DNA of 64,000 nt from Agromyces badenianii (GTDB taxonomy: Bacteria > Actinomycetota > Actinomycetes > Actinomycetales > Microbacteriaceae): contig NZ_CP028913.1 in the NCBI RefSeq assembly GCF_003070885.1, positions 620,001 through 684,000 of the forward strand, read 5' to 3'. This document shows positions 63,120-64,000 of the stretch, one piece after another; position 1 is the stretch's first letter; every line of letters begins with the position of its first letter. Position numbers and translations under genes: made by a program. The notes under the pieces are model-generated. The model worked only from the letters and a program-made list of their open reading frames with translations. It was not told the origin of the DNA and searched no databases.

Positions 63120-64000
<881 letters not shown>

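Overview
The window is GC-rich chromosomal DNA from an actinobacterium. The gene set suggests Microbacteriaceae, with Agromyces or a near relative most likely: a DUF3027 / DUF2530 / SerC neighbourhood, an actinobacterial XPB-type helicase next to a Helicase_C_3-like protein, FolP2-like and LigC-like paralogues, a DtxR/IdeR regulator, WXG100 and WYL proteins, and many GTG/TTG starts. This placement is inference from gene content. I see no phage, insertion sequence, integrase, CRISPR array, rRNA or plasmid function. Two genes are cut by the window edges: gluconokinase on the left and GalU on the right.

Layout. 1-11.6 kb: gluconokinase, a VOC protein, a methyltransferase, a four-gene binding-protein ABC importer (2298-6242), a membrane protein with an HEVGH zinc-protease motif, a WYL regulator divergent from an epoxide-hydrolase-like enzyme, an EI24 membrane protein and a second methyltransferase. 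11.7-20 kb: two alpha/beta hydrolases, one divergent from a TetR gene with a two-site operator, a sirtuin, a NUDIX protein, a cytochrome-b-like membrane protein, and a DUF1540 protein behind an IdeR-type iron box. 20-32 kb: a MarR/F420-reductase-like divergent pair, a metallo-beta-lactamase-fold protein, a NUDIX / FAD-oxidoreductase / lipase-maturation-factor run, an MFS exporter, an AI-2E family protein, an Eis-like acetyltransferase, and LacI divergent from glycerate kinase. 32-44 kb: a WXG100 protein, a two-component system, FolP2 plus a RibD-type reductase, XPB and its partner, cold shock/DUF3027/DUF2530/SerC. 44-49 kb: IdeR, a C40 (NlpC/P60) and a CHAP hydrolase sharing their secretion/linker module, an HNH nuclease behind an orphan terminator, a lactonase and tRNA-Arg(CCU). 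49-57 kb: a SWIM-SNF2 helicase, a TMEM175-like channel, a LigC-like ligase, Lrp divergent from alanine dehydrogenase, and a rhodanese/CstR-like operon. 57-64 kb: a very large degenerate SF1 helicase with a nuclease-like C-terminus, MscL, an FmdB zinc ribbon, 5-formyl-THF cyclo-ligase and GalU.

Regulation is unusually readable here. Several divergent gene pairs carry paired or palindromic operators: TetR at 12603 and 12667, MarR at 20191 and 20225, a CstR-type site at 57486, a WYL-promoter inverted repeat at 8627, and an iron box at 19213. Two non-coding patterns are not explained by genes. One is a family of 60-72 bp imperfect palindromes with a shared core, three copies within 2.8 kb at gene 3' ends plus a related compound hairpin at 20853. 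The other is a set of short tandem duplications that straddle or abut stop codons.

The best candidates for undescribed biology are the palindrome family, the helicase with lost Walker residues (57564-61337), the WYL regulator that seems to start at ATC, the orphan terminated transcript upstream of the HNH gene, and the iron-box-linked DUF1540 gene. No complete novel defence or biosynthetic system is evident.
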